In this document: one piece after another, positions 44,910 to 54,370 of the stretch
How the letters are laid out: each line of letters opens with the position of its first letter
How positions within the stretch are numbered: position 1 is the stretch's first letter
Assembly: GCA_016840125.1 (NCBI GenBank)
Contig: JAEOSY010000326.1
Location: forward strand, 1-55,233
DNA from: Candidatus Helarchaeota archaeon
GTDB lineage: Archaea; Asgardarchaeota; Lokiarchaeia; Helarchaeales; HEL-GB-A
Length of the DNA: 55,233 bases
Reading direction: 5' to 3'
Position numbers and translations under genes: made by a program
Notes under the pieces: model-generated
Seen by the model: the letters and a program-made list of their open reading frames with translations, nothing else
Databases searched by the model: none
What the model was told of the DNA's origin: nothing

Positions 44910-45401
44910 ATGGGAAAAGCGGCTGCAGCCGGAATTGTTATTGCATTGATAGCAGGAACCGCAATTGGGTATTACGTGTTGCCGATGGTGTTTCCAACGC
45001 GGCAAACCTACTTCTCCGATGTAGAACCAGCGCAGTATATGTTGACTGTTACTGCTACCGATATACCGGGGCTCATGGTAAATGTGACAACTCAAACGGG
45101 TGATTCATTGGAGCTCTCCTTTACCTGTCTAGTACTCATGTCAATCGTTTCTGGATCCGGAACTTTTGCGGCAATATTTGTGTTCGCAATAGATGGAGTC
45201 CAGGTAGGGGCAGCAAATGATTATATGTTACATGATACTCAAGCAGGGACTGGAGTATGGTCATATGCCATTGCCTACCGGTATATAGTCACGGGGCTAG
45301 ATCCAGGCGTTCATATTTTCACGGTGCAAGCCTCGGGTGGAGGTTCTGGTATTGCGGCATCAGCCTGTGAAATGAATGCCCTCTCAGGGCAAATCTTATA
45401 A
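44910..45401 (+). CDS. Small membrane-anchored extracellular protein, 163 aa
   Basis: It begins with a single hydrophobic helix (AAAAGIVIALIAGTAIGYYVL) after a very short basic start, then a beta-rich ectodomain (YMLTVTATDIPGLMVNVTTQ, FVFAIDGVQVG, GLDPGVHIFTVQASGGG). The anchor works as an uncleaved signal; the outer domain resembles a small beta-sandwich but matches nothing I know. The ATG at 44910 has GGTGG five bases upstream; an in-frame GTG at 44901 is less likely. Confidence 0.65.
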   Translation: MGKAAAAGIVIALIAGTAIGYYVLPMVFPTRQTYFSDVEPAQYMLTVTATDIPGLMVNVTTQTGDSLELSFTCLVLMSIVSGSGTFAAIFVFAIDGVQVGAANDYMLHDTQAGTGVWSYAIAYRYIVTGLDPGVHIFTVQASGGGSGIAASACEMNALSGQIL

Positions 45402-45414
45402 TAAATTCCCCTTT

Positions 45415-45422
45415 TTTTTGAT
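45415..45422 (+). terminator. Oligo-T terminator after the small anchored protein
   Basis: A run of eight T directly after the stop codon region of the gene ending at 45401. Confidence 0.4.
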
Positions 45423-45470
45423 CTAAATTCTTTGTTACATGAGATAGTAATAGATTCTTGTTAGGGTTTA

Positions 45471-46391
45471 CTAGGGTATAGCATTTACAATCAGCGGGCC
45501 AAGCCACCCTTGCAGTAAGAGGACGGTTAAGCCAGCGGGGATCATGGAGAGAAACCAAATGAAAATTGCCTTGAACCACTCCATTTTATAGAGCCCACGG
45601 ATGCTATAATACTGTAAAAAGGCTTCAATAATCCCGCAGATGACCGCAAAGGACCAAGCGAAGATCATTCCCTCCCAGGTGGGAAAAAGCAGTGCTATAC
45701 ACATACCAACAGCCCAGATCATGTCCGCCGCAATAATATATCCCCAGGACAGATACAGTAATCGGACCTTATCATACCAAGGACGTGCAGGTTCATCGGA
45801 GTTATCATATTTATGGAATTTTACCGCAAGAAAGTGAATTGCGAACTTAGTGGGAACCCAGACGAGAATACCTGTGGTAGCAAGCATCAACCAGCGTCTG
45901 ATCGGATCGACAATGGCAGGTGCAGCCGGATTTAAAATACCAAACACAATACTTTCCTGCCCAGTATAGAATGATTCAGCAATGGTAACCATTAGTAATT
46001 GAAGAGGGAATGACAGAACAACGCAGATGAAAATGCCAACCCAAACATGGTAGCGTTGGGGATTGAGCCGCATGTCCTCGAAGGTTTTGGTGGGTTCCAA
46101 ATAGATATCCTTGAACTTTTGTTGAAATTCGATCTCTTTAAACTTCTTGAAGATGTTTATCTTACTAAAAGTAACCAGCCATATTAACCCTGCGACTGCG
46201 TAGAGCGGTGCCATGGCGAGAACGTAGAAAATTTTGAAAAACGGTTTCAAGTACTTTCGTGATCGAGGTACTTTTATCGCACAAATTCCCAAAACAATAA
46301 TTACGAATCCAATAGCAAATGCAAGAAGCACGATCGGATGCAAATAGAACTCAAGGGGATCAGTGGGGATCGACATGAGGAGTCCTATCAA
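45471..46391 (-). CDS. Polytopic membrane protein, possibly Yip1-like
   Basis: About 301-306 residues. A first helix pair (LHPIVLLAFAIGFVIIVLGICA; LAMAPLYAVAGLIWLVTF) is followed by a soluble segment with IYLEPTKTFEDMRLNPQRYH, then four or five more helices. A P-x-K-T-F segment just before a hydrophobic core is seen in Yip1-family proteins, so this is a tentative assignment. The start is a TTG at 46391 or the ATG at 46376, which has AGGA upstream. It follows the PHP gene on the same strand by 36 bp and is probably in one operon with it. Confidence 0.6.
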   Translation of the reverse strand: MIGLLMSIPTDPLEFYLHPIVLLAFAIGFVIIVLGICAIKVPRSRKYLKPFFKIFYVLAMAPLYAVAGLIWLVTFSKINIFKKFKEIEFQQKFKDIYLEPTKTFEDMRLNPQRYHVWVGIFICVVLSFPLQLLMVTIAESFYTGQESIVFGILNPAAPAIVDPIRRWLMLATTGILVWVPTKFAIHFLAVKFHKYDNSDEPARPWYDKVRLLYLSWGYIIAADMIWAVGMCIALLFPTWEGMIFAWSFAVICGIIEAFLQYYSIRGLYKMEWFKAIFIWFLSMIPAGLTVLLLQGWLGPLIVNAIP

Positions 46392-46427
46392 TGAATACTA
46401 ATTTGTTTGTTGTGGTGAAATGAGATT

Positions 46428-48602
46428 TTAATTTACGCCCACCCAAATGGGACCTGCCCACGCCATCCGTCCATTGGCTTTGACCACTCGAAGGACGTAG
46501 AAATCCGTTCCGTTGGTGGTTAAAAGAGCAGGATCAATCGGATTGTCACTGAATTCATTAATGTAGTATTGTCCATCTTTTAAAATACAACTTTCTACCC
46601 CATACGTAGTCCCGGTAACCGGTTGAGTATCGGTATAATTTACTCTGGTGACAGGTGTATTGACAGGAATTGTAGTTAGCAAGTCTCCATTCTTTAGGAT
46701 TTCAATGCTAGCATTCCAGAAGTTACCCAAGGCGTATGACACATCAATGGAGAGACCAGAATCCCGGGGACCAGCCGCGGGTGCTCCATCTTGAGCGAGA
46801 AAAATGTCTATGGTTCGATTATCAGTACTATTGCTTACCATAAGGGTAGATCCATTACCAAGACCTACGCCATTAATAGTGAAATTCAGGATTGGACGGC
46901 CGAAATCTGAGACCGCACAAATTGTTTGATCATATAATGCCGAGAATACCCCTTCGCGCGTCAAATTAGGCGCCCAAGCTCCAGTTATGCCGCCAGGATA
47001 AGGATGTTCATTTCGGGTATGCCAGGTACTGAAGGGACGCTGATGCCCAACGAAGGCGGGTGTATGTGAAATGCTGTGCCCGGGATGCCCATCATGGGTG
47101 TCACTCGCCGCATAGAGGGTCAAACGGTATCCCATTCGGAGGGCATCTGTTATAGAGGATCCATTGGTATATTGTGCCGGAGGGTCAATTGCCCCGCGAT
47201 AGTTCAAAGAATCCCGTTGTTCATATAGCGAATCGCCATGAACAGAGGAGACTTCGGCAATTTTGACATATTTAGGATTCAGATAGGTCCAATCCTGCAT
47301 GTAGGATTTTTTGGTGGTATGGTGGGGAAGGGCGAGGGCGCGACAGCCTGTTGCAGCGGTGAATGTATCGAGAACCTGCCAGAGATCCGCGGGATCCGTA
47401 ACCCCCCAATAGGAGTTGATATCGCTTTTCAGCAATTGCGCCCCACTAAAAATAAGGGTGTAATGTCCGGTTCGGACGTGGGTCCACTCAATTCCAGGGA
47501 ACGTCACGAATTCGTGCGGAACATAGGCGGCTTGGGTGGTTGCCTCTAATTTGTTTAAGCCACCAGGAATGAAGATGAGAATCTCAGCGTGGTCTGTTAG
47601 CGAGTGAAAATCCAAACGAGCCACTTCCTTTGCGTACAAGAAAGCGTGTTCAGCGGAGCCAGACCCATCTGAGAGCATGGAGTGGGTGTGAAGATCCCCC
47701 CAGTAGAGATGGGATTGATTTTGATATTGGCTGAAATTCAATACCCAAATAGGGTTACTATAATAGATTTGTTGAGTATATGAGTCATTCACGACAATAT
47801 AATGAATTCCGGGTGTGTTAATCCGTGCGGAGAAGGTATGCAGACCATTATCTTTTCCATCGTTGATTGCATACGCCATATCAGATCCAAATGGCTGACC
47901 CGTGAAGGTGTAATCAGAGGGTAGGGTTGCATTACTAAGAGCGAGTGGAGTGCAAGTGGTGAAGTTAAAGGATTGAATGGAAAAAGTGATAGTGCCTGTG
48001 TAAATCGCGCTTAAGCGTTCGAAGGTATCCCAAGCTTCCACAGTTAAATCGAAGGATTGGTTTAGATTTACTGTTGAAGGGCCATGAATCCAAAGCACTT
48101 GAGGATTGTTATCAAACATCACTCGGAAATCCAAACTTACAGAGGACCAAAATCCGATTGGAAGGATAATTGCAATAATCATGATTGAGACTTTGATGTA
48201 TTTTGGCCACCCATTGTAGATATGCTTAATTTTTCGCCCAAATTCCTTAACGCTACTGATTTTCTTGAGAAAGACTTCCAGTAGACAATAAAGACCATAT
48301 CCCGCCATGGTTCCGAAGCCAGCGATCATAGCTAGATAGAGGGGGGACAAGCCATGCCCGACATGACCTAGAAGTTGGCTGAATCCTGCCGCAAAGGCGA
48401 GGAAAAACCCATGACGCCTCCAGACTGGCTTCTTATCAAAATAAATGAAGCAAATCCCAATGCCAATTCCAATAAAGCTGAAAAAAAACCAAGAGACGGT
48501 GACAACGCCACACCCAAACACACCGAGGCGAAATAAGAGCCAGAGTCTACGAGACCATTTAGATTGTTGTTTTAACGTCTCTGTCGCGTTATTTGTCGCC
48601 AT
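46428..48602 (-). CDS. Membrane-anchored PHP-domain (DUF3604) protein, 724 aa
   Basis: The first about 160 residues contain five hydrophobic segments. A beta domain follows (about 175-290). Then comes a PHP metal-dependent phosphoesterase domain: GDLHTHSMLSDGSG, DFHSLTDHAE, GIEWTHVRTGHY, ALPHHTTK, EVSSVHG and YAASDTHDGHPG supply the histidine and aspartate metal ligands. The C-terminal about 130 residues are beta-rich with sequons (FTINGVGLGNGST). This matches DUF3604 proteins. Because the last membrane segment precedes it and sequons follow, the enzyme domain probably lies outside the cell, where it might hydrolyse phosphodiesters. Upstream of a Yip1-like gene. Confidence 0.8.
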   Translation of the reverse strand: MATNNATETLKQQSKWSRRLWLLFRLGVFGCGVVTVSWFFFSFIGIGIGICFIYFDKKPVWRRHGFFLAFAAGFSQLLGHVGHGLSPLYLAMIAGFGTMAGYGLYCLLEVFLKKISSVKEFGRKIKHIYNGWPKYIKVSIMIIAIILPIGFWSSVSLDFRVMFDNNPQVLWIHGPSTVNLNQSFDLTVEAWDTFERLSAIYTGTITFSIQSFNFTTCTPLALSNATLPSDYTFTGQPFGSDMAYAINDGKDNGLHTFSARINTPGIHYIVVNDSYTQQIYYSNPIWVLNFSQYQNQSHLYWGDLHTHSMLSDGSGSAEHAFLYAKEVARLDFHSLTDHAEILIFIPGGLNKLEATTQAAYVPHEFVTFPGIEWTHVRTGHYTLIFSGAQLLKSDINSYWGVTDPADLWQVLDTFTAATGCRALALPHHTTKKSYMQDWTYLNPKYVKIAEVSSVHGDSLYEQRDSLNYRGAIDPPAQYTNGSSITDALRMGYRLTLYAASDTHDGHPGHSISHTPAFVGHQRPFSTWHTRNEHPYPGGITGAWAPNLTREGVFSALYDQTICAVSDFGRPILNFTINGVGLGNGSTLMVSNSTDNRTIDIFLAQDGAPAAGPRDSGLSIDVSYALGNFWNASIEILKNGDLLTTIPVNTPVTRVNYTDTQPVTGTTYGVESCILKDGQYYINEFSDNPIDPALLTTNGTDFYVLRVVKANGRMAWAGPIWVGVN

Positions 48603-48679
48603 GGTTCTACATCCAATTACAATCTACATATTTTAGATTTTAATTTTTTGAACAAGTTAACACGATAGAAATGACTCAG

Positions 48680-48706
48680 TTAAAAAAAAAGAGGAGTTTT
48701 TTTTAA
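48680..48706 (-). terminator. A/T hairpin terminator after the lamin-tail gene
   Basis: GTTAAAAAAAA and TTTTTTTTAAC flank a short GAGGAG-containing loop immediately at the stop codon of the minus-strand gene; on that strand it gives a T-run following a stem. Confidence 0.45.
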
Positions 48707-49623
48707 CTATTGACGACTCCAAAGGTCGGTGTGGCGTCAAGTGCCCAGCTGGTAGCATCGTGACCAGCCCCATTGTACGCAAAGGAATTACCGGCGGCGT
48801 ATGAACCCACGTCAATCGCCTCTCCCGAGGTGTTGCCAGGCCAATGACCAGAAGTGACGAGATCATTGAGAAAGGTATGCACACCTGTATTCCAGCTCAC
48901 TCCATCGACAATGTCGTTCACAGTGAGGTTGCTATGGGAGTAGAGCACTATAGTACCCTCATCGATTAAAGGAGTCAGTGTGGTACTAATGTCAGTATAA
49001 TAATGGGTTGCGGTATCGGTTCCACTCTGGTTCCAATGCAACACAATATAACTATTAGCGGGGATGGAAACGCCCGCAAAGGTATAATTAGCTGTGGGAT
49101 TAATACTTAGAATCCACCCATCAATGCTGACACCAGTGGCATTACGGTTGTGGAGTTCAATGTCTTGAACACCTGTACCAAGATAGCGGAACTCGTTGAC
49201 CACAACTGGTGAGGGGGCGACATTAATTGTAATATCCTCGGAGTCAGTACCAGGGGTCGTATAATTATCAGTGGCTTGGAATCGAACACCAAACGGTCCG
49301 AAAACCCATCCTCGAAACCGGAATAATCCTGTCGTTGGATTGAAGGTAGCTCCGAATGTAAATGGATTCTGGCCGAATCCCGACCACACAGCGCTGAGCG
49401 TGACGCTTTGAGTCGCGTTATCGGGATCAGAAGCAGTTACGGTAAATTGTGTCATTTGGTTCCTATTGAGGTTAATAGGGCTGCTAACAGGCACGTTAAG
49501 CACAGGATCGGAGTTTGTGAATTCATCCCCAGGAGAGGGGGTAATAACAATGACAACAATCACCAAGGCGGTGACTAACCCGACCGCTGAAAGGATAATA
49601 CCTAGTTTATGACTTCCCTTCAT
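48703..49623 (-). CDS. Anchored lamin-tail-domain protein, 306 aa
   Basis: An N-terminal signal anchor (LGIILSAVGLVTALVIVVIVI) is followed by a cadherin-like unit (about 35-130, FTVTASDPDNATQSVTLSA...FQATDNY). Then comes a lamin-tail-like domain (about 138-300): VVVNEFRYLGTGVQDIELHN, GWILSINPT, ANSYIVLHWN, DGVSWNTG. Lamin-tail domains occur in bacterial and archaeal surface proteins and nucleases. The same domain type starts the 1913-aa giant. ATG with GAGGTAATG upstream. Divergent from the NosD-like gene. Confidence 0.75.
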   Translation of the reverse strand: MKGSHKLGIILSAVGLVTALVIVVIVITPSPGDEFTNSDPVLNVPVSSPINLNRNQMTQFTVTASDPDNATQSVTLSAVWSGFGQNPFTFGATFNPTTGLFRFRGWVFGPFGVRFQATDNYTTPGTDSEDITINVAPSPVVVNEFRYLGTGVQDIELHNRNATGVSIDGWILSINPTANYTFAGVSIPANSYIVLHWNQSGTDTATHYYTDISTTLTPLIDEGTIVLYSHSNLTVNDIVDGVSWNTGVHTFLNDLVTSGHWPGNTSGEAIDVGSYAAGNSFAYNGAGHDATSWALDATPTFGVVNS

Positions 49624-49724
49624 ATCATTACCTCAAAACGATGGAAACTTGAGGTACCATTTCTTCAATTTCTATTATAAAATTTCGCTAAAATATAGCC
49701 TGATGTATTGGTTTGAAAGAAATT

Positions 49725-49740
49725 AAAAAGCATTTATATA
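49725..49740 (+). promoter_or_regulatory. BRE/TATA-like promoter of the NosD-like gene
   Basis: AAAAAG followed by CA and TTTATATA (49733-49740), 60 bp before the ATG at 49801. A start near 49765 would give a leader of about 35 nt with a GTGGTAG box. Confidence 0.5.
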
Positions 49741-49800
49741 GGAAAATTAATGGTAATTTCTAAAAGACGACTTATTTTATCTATTTGAAGTGGTAGTTTT

Positions 49801-52800
49801 ATGAAGAAACGTAATATCCTCTTTGTGAGCGTAGCGATTAGTTCACTGTTTATGATGTCTATTTTCCAAGTAATTCCTCTTGAACGATTTATGCATGTAG
49901 ATAATTTGGGACATACTTCACCAATAAAGACGGCGGTTTTTTCCATTGATGGTAATGCGGAGTTGGCGGTTACTGCCACGGCGGGGAATGGGTCTCTGGG
50001 AAATCCCTACATCATTGAAAATTACGTGATCAATGCCAGTGGTTTAGGTGTTGATGGAATCTTAATTCAAAACACAACTGCTTATTTCATCGTGAGAAAT
50101 TGCACTATTAACGAGGCTTTTTTTGGAAAGGCGGGTATTAGACTCACAAATGTAACCAATGGAATAATCACAAACAACACTTGCATTGATAATGGTTATG
50201 GGATTTATTTAGTGGGATCAAGTAACGACACCATATCCGATAATAAAGTAGTTGATGGAAAGAGTCATGGTATTTATTTACAAACGGATTGTGATAACAA
50301 TACGCTGACTTATAATAACGTCAGCAACAACCCCAACTATGGTATCTACGTATACACTAATTGTACTGACAATGAATTTTCACACAATATTGTTAAGGAG
50401 AATTCGATTGGAATATTTCTTAGGGAAAACTGTGACAATAACACCCTAGCTCATAATAACCTCAGTATTAATGATGGACACGGTATTTACTTATATAGTT
50501 TTTGTGATAATAACACGCTGACCAATAATAATGCCAGCTCTAATGGGCAGTCATCTTTTGCTAGTGGAATCTACATTTTCAGTTCTTGCAATGATAATAC
50601 GTTAACCAACAACACGGCTAGCTACAATGGGATTAGTACAAATTGTCAAGGTATTCACATTTATGATCACTGTAGGGGTAATACTCTAACTAATAATACT
50701 GCGAACTACAATACTGAATACGGCATCTGTATTGAATCTTGGAGTGATAATACGACTCTAACCTCTAATACCGCCAATTATAATGAAGCTGGTATTCGGT
50801 TGTATTCTTCTATTAACAACAACACTCTGCACCAAAATACTGCTAATTACAATACTGAATCAGGGTTTGCACTTATAGGTTCGTGTCTGAACAACATGCT
50901 TACCAACAACACCGCAAATAACAATACACAATATGGATTTTATCTAACTAGTAATTGCTTTTATAATACTCTCACCAACAATACTGCAAATAATAATACG
51001 CAAAATGGCGTTTATCTATGGAATGCCGATTACAATAGCATAACCTGGAATACCTTACATTTCAATATCAAAGGCATTCGTGAAACATCCTGTACAGGGA
51101 ATATAATAGCGAATAATGATATACTAGATCGATCATTGCCATATGAATCACCCATACAGATTGGTAGCAATGCGGATTTTGAGACATATAAAAGTCAAGG
51201 GAATGGTTCAATTAGTAATCCCTATGTCATCGAGAATAGACGGATTGATACCACTTATTTTGGCAGTGATAATATACTCATTCAGAATACGTCAGCCTAT
51301 TTCATTCTACGAAATTGTACCCTTACGGGCACAGATAGTGACTATGCTGGCATTAGGCTTTCAAATGTAACTCACGGGTTGATCACGAACAATACTTGTA
51401 GTGATAATGATTATGGGGTTTATTTAACGGAATCAAGCAATAATACTTTTACTTTTAATAAGTTAGTTAATGATAACAATTATGGTATATTTTTAGAATC
51501 GGAAAGCAATAATAATACTTTTTCCAATAACACTGTAACTGGGAATTTTCGCACTGGAATTATAGTGACCCAATCAATTAGGAACACGCTAAACAATAAT
51601 ACCATAACGGAAAATAATGATTACGGCATATGGGTACAATACTATTCTAATTTTACTACATTAAACCACAATAACATCAGTGATAATTTGGATTATGGGA
51701 TTTATCTATCGGGTTATTCTTATAACAACACGCTGACCAACAATACAGTTAGTTATAATGATGACCATGGGATTTATCTAGCTACTGACTGTGATAATAA
51801 CACATTGATTCACAATTCTATCAATAATAATAGTCTTTCTGGAATTTATTTAACTTCAGATTGTGATGATAACACCTTAACCGACAATAGCGCAAATTAT
51901 AATGGGCGGGCGGGTACTGGCCATGGAATATATCTCTACTCGGCAGATGGAAACATAGTTTCGCGAAATAACCTCTCATTTAATATGAATTACGGACTAC
52001 GTGTTTATGGGAGTTCCGCAAATAACCTAATTTATCTGAATACTTTTCTATTTAATGAGCAGGGGCAAGCGCTTTATAGTACCACAGGGTCAGGCAATGC
52101 GTTCGACAATGGCTCACTTGGCAATTTCTACAGTGATTACCCTACCTATCACCCACTTGCTAGCCATAATGGGATAATTTGGAATGAAACTTATCAAATT
52201 GACACTATCTACGATTATTATCCGTTAGTAAGCCCATGGGGATTCAATTGGACCCCTAGAACACCTCAACTCGATCCCATCTTACCCAATCCTACCCCTG
52301 GACCAATTAACCTTACCTGGAGCGCGGATGGTCTTATATATAAATTTCACGTCTATAGAGATACCTCTGAAATCACCTCAGTAGCAAGTATTTCCCCAAT
52401 CACTTCGATCACCAACCCTAACTATGCTGAAGTGATTACAACGAATGGTACCTATTTCTATGTTGTTGTTACAGAGAATATTGTAGGAAATAGCACTATT
52501 TCTAATTGTGAAAACGTGACTGTTGAGGTTCATTTACCATGGTCTAATCAGCCCAATGATGAAGTTTATTTCCAAAATAGTTCACCCCAGATTACTTGGC
52601 GACTTTACGATGATTACTTCCCAGGGAATTATACAGTCTACCGGAATGGAAGCGTGTATGAAACTTATACATGGGCAAACACATGGACAAATGGTACTGC
52701 AATTAATATTCCAGTGAACACCTCCATCGTGGGTATCTGGAATTATACGATATTCTACAATGATTCCCTTGGGTTTTTCGGAAGCCCCGATACGGTTTGG

Positions 52801-53472
52801 ATTAATGTCACACGTCTCCGACCCTCCGTAGATATTTTAGCGCCCATTAATGGAGCTATATATAGCGAATTTGACTCTATTCAAATTATATCTAATGTCA
52901 CAGATGTATATGGTCTGACTGCAGTCCAATTATATATTAATTCAACGTACATCAATAATCTCCAATATAACGGTTCCCTTTATCTGTACAACTGGACAAA
53001 TCTATTTGGATATAGTGGAATGAATATTCTTCAAATTCGAGCCTATAATATTTATGGAAAAGTCAATGATAGTGAAGTGGTTTGGGTAAATATTACCCTC
53101 TATATTCCACCCCCAGAACATGCCGATGTTTACAATGTAACCACCACGAACTCGACAGGCTCACCACAGGATAACTTCACACGTGGAGAGCAAGTAATTT
53201 ATGAAGCGACAATTCGCGGCGATTTAGTTAGTGGCACCTATGTGGTCATGGCACATACTGATGATCCCATATTGAATCCATATCTGACATACAACGAGAC
53301 TGTTCAAGTACAAGCGGGGATCGATACTATCGTTAAATTTTACTTCGATATCCCGACTGGAGCTACTGTGCCAACTGGAACCTACAAAGTCTATCTTACA
53401 GTCTGGACTGATTGGCCTTATGCAGGTGGAATTTGCGTGGATTATATCATTGAAACGTTTACAGTTAGTTAA
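49801..53472 (+). CDS. Secreted NosD-like right-handed beta-helix protein, 1223 aa
   Basis: Signal peptide (about 1-25), then a long asparagine-rich parallel beta-helix made of many about 22-24-residue turns of the NNTLTNNTANYNTEYGIYL kind (about residues 70-775). The entry module (SIDGNAEL...GNGSLGNPYIIENYVI) is repeated near residue 450 (QIGSNADFETYKSQGNGSIS), so the helix consists of two tandem halves. After it come an FN3-like unit (about 820-910) like those of the giant proteins, two Ig-like units, and a C-terminal beta domain (about 1120-1223). No membrane helix follows, so the protein is released or held by other means. NosD-type helices often bind carbohydrates or surfaces; no catalytic residues were recognised. 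Confidence 0.85.
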   Translation: MKKRNILFVSVAISSLFMMSIFQVIPLERFMHVDNLGHTSPIKTAVFSIDGNAELAVTATAGNGSLGNPYIIENYVINASGLGVDGILIQNTTAYFIVRNCTINEAFFGKAGIRLTNVTNGIITNNTCIDNGYGIYLVGSSNDTISDNKVVDGKSHGIYLQTDCDNNTLTYNNVSNNPNYGIYVYTNCTDNEFSHNIVKENSIGIFLRENCDNNTLAHNNLSINDGHGIYLYSFCDNNTLTNNNASSNGQSSFASGIYIFSSCNDNTLTNNTASYNGISTNCQGIHIYDHCRGNTLTNNTANYNTEYGICIESWSDNTTLTSNTANYNEAGIRLYSSINNNTLHQNTANYNTESGFALIGSCLNNMLTNNTANNNTQYGFYLTSNCFYNTLTNNTANNNTQNGVYLWNADYNSITWNTLHFNIKGIRETSCTGNIIANNDILDRSLPYESPIQIGSNADFETYKSQGNGSISNPYVIENRRIDTTYFGSDNILIQNTSAYFILRNCTLTGTDSDYAGIRLSNVTHGLITNNTCSDNDYGVYLTESSNNTFTFNKLVNDNNYGIFLESESNNNTFSNNTVTGNFRTGIIVTQSIRNTLNNNTITENNDYGIWVQYYSNFTTLNHNNISDNLDYGIYLSGYSYNNTLTNNTVSYNDDHGIYLATDCDNNTLIHNSINNNSLSGIYLTSDCDDNTLTDNSANYNGRAGTGHGIYLYSADGNIVSRNNLSFNMNYGLRVYGSSANNLIYLNTFLFNEQGQALYSTTGSGNAFDNGSLGNFYSDYPTYHPLASHNGIIWNETYQIDTIYDYYPLVSPWGFNWTPRTPQLDPILPNPTPGPINLTWSADGLIYKFHVYRDTSEITSVASISPITSITNPNYAEVITTNGTYFYVVVTENIVGNSTISNCENVTVEVHLPWSNQPNDEVYFQNSSPQITWRLYDDYFPGNYTVYRNGSVYETYTWANTWTNGTAINIPVNTSIVGIWNYTIFYNDSLGFFGSPDTVWINVTRLRPSVDILAPINGAIYSEFDSIQIISNVTDVYGLTAVQLYINSTYINNLQYNGSLYLYNWTNLFGYSGMNILQIRAYNIYGKVNDSEVVWVNITLYIPPPEHADVYNVTTTNSTGSPQDNFTRGEQVIYEATIRGDLVSGTYVVMAHTDDPILNPYLTYNETVQVQAGIDTIVKFYFDIPTGATVPTGTYKVYLTVWTDWPYAGGICVDYIIETFTVS

Positions 53473-53481
53473 TAACTTCTC

Positions 53482-53496
53482 TTTTTTTATCTTTTT
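53482..53496 (+). terminator. Oligo-T terminator after the NosD-like gene
   Basis: Seven T, then a second run of five T, starting 10 bp after the stop codon. The rest of the gap up to 53717 is AT-rich and shows no gene. Confidence 0.45.
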
Positions 53497-53717
53497 CAGT
53501 ATTTACTCTGAGTTTTCCAGCTTATAGGGAACACAGGAATAAATGCAACCTCGAACGGTGGACCGTGTTAACAAGTGGAAACTTTTTTTCGAAATATCGG
53601 GTACCAATAATAAATAAGTGGACTGCTCTCCTTATTAGAAATATCTAATTAATAATCTAAAAAAGAGAAAAAGGAGATGAACTTTTCTTTAAATTAATTA
53701 ATTGTTATGTACATCTT

Positions 53718-53873
53718 CTAGACTTTTTCTTTCTCGAAAACCCATAGGACCCCAGCGAAATATTTCAATTCCCAGCCTTGGGCTGACATTCTATCAAGTA
53801 ACTCTTGTGCAGTTTTAACGTTTTTCTCTGGTTTCCGTGAAAAGTCGAGAAGTTCTGTCTTATATTCTTTCAT
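53718..53873 (-). CDS. DUF4177-like small protein, 51 aa
   Basis: A short gene with a strong ribosome-binding site (AGGAGG, 7 bases before the ATG). The product starts MKEYKTELLD, continues with TAQELLDRMSAQGWELKYFA and ends in a WVFEKEK strand. The strand-helix-GWEL-strand pattern is that of DUF4177 proteins, of unknown function. It lies between an intact NosD-like gene and a decayed fragment, on the opposite strand. Confidence 0.7.
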   Translation of the reverse strand: MKEYKTELLDFSRKPEKNVKTAQELLDRMSAQGWELKYFAGVLWVFEKEKV

Positions 53874-53956
53874 AGCATATCCTCCTATAATTATGTGAAT
53901 AAATTATTGTGGAATATCAAATATATTTGTAATCTATAACGTATCAAAATCTAATT

Positions 53957-54219
53957 ACAATCCGCGGCGATTTAGGGAGTGGATCCTATGTTGTAATGGC
54001 ACATACGGATGATCCCACATTGAATCCATATCTAACTTATAACGAGACTGTTCAAGTACAAGCGGGGGTCGATACGGTGGTAAAATTTTACTTCAATATA
54101 CCGGCTGAAGCTACAGTGCCGACTGGAACCTAAAAGGCGATCTTACAGTCTGGACCGATTGACCCTATGCAGGTGGAATCTGCGTGGATTATCTCATCGT
54201 GCTTTACACGGTTGAATAA
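53957..54219 (+). pseudogene. Decayed 3' fragment of a NosD-like gene
   Basis: The sequence aligns base by base with the last about 260 bp of the 1223-aa gene (53207-53472), from the RGDL motif to the stop. Most positions agree by eye. It carries an in-frame TAA where the intact gene has TAC, a one-base deletion a few bases later, and a TGA replacing a TGG codon. No coding sequence for the rest of the protein precedes it. It is a remnant of a former tandem copy. Confidence 0.85.
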
Positions 54220-54370
54220 TTACCTTTTATTCCTTATTTTCTTTTTTAAAAAAAGACCATTTTTTCCTTGATTAAATCAAAAAAAGATAATCTATTTATT
54301 TACCCAAAAACATTTCAAATTCCTAATGATTGTACAAATTCATTTGATAAGATCGCAGAGGTAATTCGTG

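Noticed and set aside
44535..45095. 186-codon minus-strand frame
   Set aside because: Antisense to the hydrolase and the small anchored protein; no domain and no ribosome-binding site.
50600..51000. AAC/AAT-rich short repeats as satellite DNA
   Set aside because: They encode beta-helix turns of the NosD-like protein in frame.
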